DNA of 64,000 nucleotides from Nordella sp. HKS 07 (GTDB taxonomy: Bacteria > Pseudomonadota > Alphaproteobacteria > Rhizobiales > Aestuariivirgaceae): the NCBI RefSeq assembly GCF_011046735.1, contig NZ_CP049258.1:3552001-3616000 (forward strand). The letters run 5' to 3'. The notes under the pieces are model-generated. The model worked only from the letters and a program-made list of their open reading frames with translations. It was not told the origin of the DNA and searched no databases. Numbering within the stretch: the stretch's first letter is position 1; each line of letters begins with the position of its first letter. The position numbers were made by a program, and so were the translations under genes. Positions 62,960-64,000 of this stretch are shown in pieces.

Positions 62960-63933
62960 GTCGCGGCCCTCCGCGCCTCGCGCGCCTGGAAGAAGTTGTA
63001 GATCATGATCGGGATGACCAGCACGGCGAGCAGCGCCACGGCGACGGCCGAGGCCACCGGCCAGTCGCGGTTCTGAAAGAACTCGTCCGCCAGCACGCGC
63101 CCGATCATCGGGCTGTCGCCGCGGCCCATGAGCGAGGGGATCACATACTCTCCGGTCGCCGGGATGAAGACGAGCATGGCGCCGGCGATCATGCCCGGTA
63201 TCGAGAGCGGCAAGGTGATGTCGCGGAAAACCTGCCAGGGCTTGGAGCCGAGATCCATCGCCGCCTCATCGAGGGTGCGGTCGAGCTTTTCGAGCGTCGC
63301 ATAGAGCGGCAGGATCATGAACGGCAGATAAGAATAGACTATGCCGAGCACGACGGCGAAATTCGTGTTCATCATCTGTATGTGGTCGCCGCCGCCTGCC
63401 CAGAAGGGAAAGAAGGTGTTGATGATCGAGGTCAGGCCGCGATTGAACCAGCTGGTGTTGCCGAGGAGTCCGATCCAGGCATAGACGCGCAGGAGAAACG
63501 AGGTCCAGAAGGGCAGGATCACCAGGAGCAGCAGCACATTGCGCCAGGCGCCCGAGGCGCGCGCGATGCCGAGCGCCATCGGATAGCCGATGAGAAGAGC
63601 GAAAAAGGTCGAGATCGCCGCGAGCTTGAGCGAGTTGAGATATCCCTGCCAATAAATGGCATCCTGGGTGAGGAAGAGATAATTGTCGCTTGTCCCGTAG
63701 GGAAATGTCTCCTTCCAGATAACCGGCGGGAGACCGAGCTGCGCGGTGCCGGTGCTGATCGCCAGCACGATGAAAAAGGGCGCGATGAAGAAGATCAGGA
63801 GCCACAGATAGGGGATGGCGATGATTGCCTGGCGCCAGGCCTCGCGGTCGAGCCATTGCCTCAAGCCATGGGCTTTCGGCAGGTGGCTCTCCTGGCCTTG
63901 CGTCGTCGTGGTAGCAGGGGCGAGCGCGGCCAT
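62956..63933 (-). CDS. ABC importer permease (PotB/PotH-like), second importer
   Basis: 325 residues: a cytosolic N-terminal tail of ~35 residues, then six membrane segments (YLWLLIFFIAPFFIVLAIST first). The EAA loop is DEAAMDLGSKPWQVFRDITL. It follows the ATPase gene by three bases and overlaps the next permease. Confidence 0.92.
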   Translation of the reverse strand: MAALAPATTTTQGQESHLPKAHGLRQWLDREAWRQAIIAIPYLWLLIFFIAPFFIVLAISTGTAQLGLPPVIWKETFPYGTSDNYLFLTQDAIYWQGYLNSLKLAAISTFFALLIGYPMALGIARASGAWRNVLLLLVILPFWTSFLLRVYAWIGLLGNTSWFNRGLTSIINTFFPFWAGGGDHIQMMNTNFAVVLGIVYSYLPFMILPLYATLEKLDRTLDEAAMDLGSKPWQVFRDITLPLSIPGMIAGAMLVFIPATGEYVIPSLMGRGDSPMIGRVLADEFFQNRDWPVASAVAVALLAVLVIPIMIYNFFQAREARRAAT

Positions 63934-63936
63934 GGG

Positions 63937-64000
63937 CTACTCCGTCAGGATGATGACGGAGGAGGGCGCGAATGTGAGCCAGACGTCGTCCTCCCACACC
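63937..64000 (-). CDS. C-terminal end of the second importer's ATPase (PotG/PotA-like), cut by the window edge
   Basis: The last 20 codons read VWEDDVWLTFAPSSVIILTE before the stop. This is the end of a TOBE domain as in PotA/PotG ATPases. The gene continues off the right edge; its position before PotH-like and PotI-like permeases fits a pot operon. Confidence 0.65.
   Translation of the reverse strand, partial: VWEDDVWLTFAPSSVIILTE

Overview
The window looks like chromosomal DNA of a GC-rich alphaproteobacterium, most likely of the Hyphomicrobiales (Rhizobiales). The evidence is the set of gene families (TPR-tailed class III cyclases, DUF3618/holin-III envelope operon, DUF1127-like protein, PotABCD-type importers, PPDK, IlvX-like TPP enzyme), EcfG-type promoters (GGAAC-N16/17-nGTT), and many bulged palindromic intergenic elements of the kind common in rhizobial genomes. 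No species can be named from sequence reading alone.

Layout. 0-4.2 kb: a small mobile island of lower GC. Two ~440 bp direct repeats (295-744, 3729-4161), each ending in a degenerate tRNA-Arg-like sequence, flank an integrase remnant and a three-ORF minus-strand cassette. The cassette encodes a PD-(D/E)XK-like protein, a HEPN/AbiU2-like protein, and a frameshifted nucleoside-deoxyribosyltransferase/TIR-like domain, and it resembles a defence or abortive-infection cassette. 4.5-7.7 kb: an IlvX-like TPP enzyme and an orphan sugar-type solute-binding protein. 7.7-22.4 kb: a stress-flavoured accessory region. It holds two class III cyclases, a Crp/Fnr regulator, YihY, an RlpA-like protein, a four-gene envelope operon (DUF3618, phage-holin-III-like), a YciE ferritin-like protein, a broken RelBE pair and several pseudogenes. 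At least five EcfG-like promoters lie here, so much of it is probably under the general stress response.

22.4-27.6 kb: a serine hydrolase and a complete polyamine/opine-type ABC importer (order of transcription: permease, permease, binding protein, ATPase). 27.9-30.1 kb: polyprenyl diphosphate synthase, DUF2007 protein and a TrmN6-like methyltransferase. 30.4-41.4 kb: the most interesting locus. A tightly overlapping six-gene operon encodes a VioB/RebD-type ferritin-like protein, a LodA-family quinoprotein oxidase, a radical-SAM/SPASM enzyme, a LodB/QhpG-type flavoprotein, a SAM-domain/cyclase/ATPase/TPR giant and a SnoaL-like protein. A frameshifted Crp/Fnr gene lies upstream, divergently. 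I read it as a cysteine-tryptophylquinone (CTQ) type amine or amino-acid oxidase with a dedicated maturation set that combines the LodB-type and QhpD-type routes.

41.5-64 kb: mostly core genes. These are an SppA-like peptidase, a trypsin-fold pseudoprotease that has lost His and Ser, glyQ-glyS, a sulfotransferase, ppdK, a SleB-type cell wall hydrolase, a PagL-like outer-membrane protein, a DUF3108 protein, a branched-chain aminotransferase, a minus-strand operon (ygfZ, tag, HD hydrolase, phosphatase), dihydroorotase, an AcuI-type reductase, a LysE exporter, a BtuF-like protein, and the start of a second PotBC-type importer that runs off the right edge. A family of about ten structure-conserved bulged hairpins is scattered through the intergenic gaps.
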